From positions 1 through 5,983 of the forward strand of contig CADCWK010000171.1 of the NCBI GenBank assembly GCA_902806375.1: 5,983 bases of DNA, in the 5' to 3' direction. The notes under the pieces were generated by a model that made no database searches, was not told the DNA's origin, and saw only the letters and a program-made list of their open reading frames with translations. How positions within the stretch are numbered: the first letter of the stretch is position 1; every line of letters starts with the position of its first letter. Source of the stretch: an uncultured Thermomicrobiales bacterium (lineage in GTDB: Bacteria > Chloroflexota > Chloroflexia > Thermomicrobiales > UBA6265). This document shows positions 5,138 through 5,983 of this stretch, in pieces. Both the position numbers and the translations under genes were made by a program.

Positions 5138-5983
5138 ATGACGACGGCACTTGCGGACACGACGGCCCGGCCCGCCACCGGCCAGCGACGGATCGTCGTC
5201 GCGTCCGAACTCGGGTACTGCTGGGGGGTGCGCCGTGCGCTGGACATCGTCCAGGACGCGGCCTCGACCGACCGCAAGATCGCCCCGATCGGCGACGTCA
5301 TCCATAACCCCCAGGTCGTCGCACGGCTGCGGACGCAGGGGGTCGAGGGGCAGGCCGACTTCGACACCGCCATGCGCGAGGGCTTCAAGCGGGTGGCGAT
5401 CACCGCCCACGGCTGGGGGCCGGACATGGCGATCCGCGCCGCCGAGCAGGGCGTCGAACTGATCGACTCGACCTGCCCGCTGGTGACCAAGGTCCAGCGG
5501 ATGGCGCAGAAGCTGGCCCGGCAGGGCTACTTCATCGTCATCTACGGCGATGACTACCACCCCGAGGTCAAGAGCGTGCTGGCCTGGTCGGGGACATCCA
5601 AGGCGAAGGCGGCCAAGAAGCTCGAGCAGCTCGGCTGGAACACCAACCGGGGCGACACGGGCGAGGGGCTGGTCCCGCCGCCGCGCAAGGTCGCCCTGCT
5701 CAGCCAGACGACCAAGAACGTCGACGACCTGATGGCGTTCGCCCGGCAACTGGAGGCCCTGGTCATCCCCGAGGGGGGCGAGTTCCGGTTCGTCAACACG
5801 ATCTGCGAGCCGACGTCCGAGCGGCAGCGGGCGCTCAAGCGGCTGATCGAGGACGACCGCTGCGACCTGATCCTCGCCATCGGCGGGATGAAGAGCAGCA
5901 ACACCGCCCGGCTGGCCGACGTCGGCAACAAGGCCGGCGTCGAGAGCCACCATATCGAGCGCCGCGAGGACATCGCCGACGCG
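5138..5983 (+). CDS. ispH: 4-hydroxy-3-methylbut-2-enyl diphosphate reductase (IspH/LytB), 3' end cut by window
   Basis: IspH makes isopentenyl and dimethylallyl diphosphate from HMBPP, the last step of the MEP pathway, using a 4Fe-4S cluster. The frame runs 282 codons to the window edge without a stop. All three cluster cysteines are visible: Cys28 (LGYCWGVRRAL), Cys113 (DSTCPLVTKV) and Cys223 (NTICEPTSERQ). Substrate-site residues are also present: His57 (IHNPQVV), His91 (TAHGWGP), His141 and Glu143 (YHPEVKS), the SQTTKNVDD segment (189-197), and SSN (253-255) in GGMKSSNTARL. ATG 5138 follows GAGGAG (5122-5127) with a 10-nt spacer; residues 1-17 are a non-conserved extension. Family members are commonly about 290-400 residues, so an unknown but modest part is missing. 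The HAD gene lies 153 nt upstream on the same strand; a separate promoter seems likely. Confidence 0.95.
   Translation, partial: MTTALADTTARPATGQRRIVVASELGYCWGVRRALDIVQDAASTDRKIAPIGDVIHNPQVVARLRTQGVEGQADFDTAMREGFKRVAITAHGWGPDMAIRAAEQGVELIDSTCPLVTKVQRMAQKLARQGYFIVIYGDDYHPEVKSVLAWSGTSKAKAAKKLEQLGWNTNRGDTGEGLVPPPRKVALLSQTTKNVDDLMAFARQLEALVIPEGGEFRFVNTICEPTSERQRALKRLIEDDRCDLILAIGGMKSSNTARLADVGNKAGVESHHIERREDIADA

Noticed and set aside
4991..5953. 320-codon minus-strand open frame opposite ispH
   Set aside because: It is the antisense shadow of a clearly recognised ispH; its product is a low-complexity Gly/Arg/Leu sequence without recognisable domains.

Overview
This is a high-GC (roughly 70%) bacterial window. 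Coding density, GTG/ATG starts with GGAG-type ribosome binding sites, and the style of the proteins fit a Chloroflexota (Thermomicrobia/Sphaerobacter-like) or possibly an actinobacterial chromosome. That placement is inference from composition and protein style only. No tRNA, rRNA, CRISPR array or transposase is visible.

Layout: (1) 3-1909, a two-gene plus-strand run. It holds the 3' part of a thiamine-diphosphate-enzyme-like gene of the pyruvate/indolepyruvate decarboxylase type, whose cofactor motif is degraded, and a complete APH/homoserine-kinase-II-like phosphotransferase gene 29 nt downstream. (2) 1910-3440, an accessory-looking island. A 286-codon gene resembles only the N-terminal nuclease part of a large single-chain restriction-modification enzyme. 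It has two hairpin repeats upstream and three downstream, and the five belong to one family. (3) 3441-3884, a minus-strand OsmC-family peroxidase-like gene with a candidate promoter and operator. (4) 4193-4984, a plus-strand HAD-superfamily phosphatase reading away from the OsmC gene. (5) 5138 to the window end, the 5' part of ispH (lytB), the last enzyme of the MEP isoprenoid pathway, behind a 153-nt leader.

The most unusual content is the repeat family. All five elements are imperfect hairpins whose arms are built from tandem 7-nt units (about AYNCGTC on the left, its complement GACGNRT on the right) around a C-run/G-run apex. They occur only between genes. They flank a restriction-modification gene that has lost its methyltransferase half, which suggests decay of a defence gene in a repeat-rich spot. 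The second point of interest is the ThDP-family protein: its fold context is well kept, but the GDG...NN cofactor motif reads ELD...GP.

Apart from the first two genes there is little sign of functional linkage. OsmC, HAD phosphatase and IspH look like separate housekeeping transcription units.
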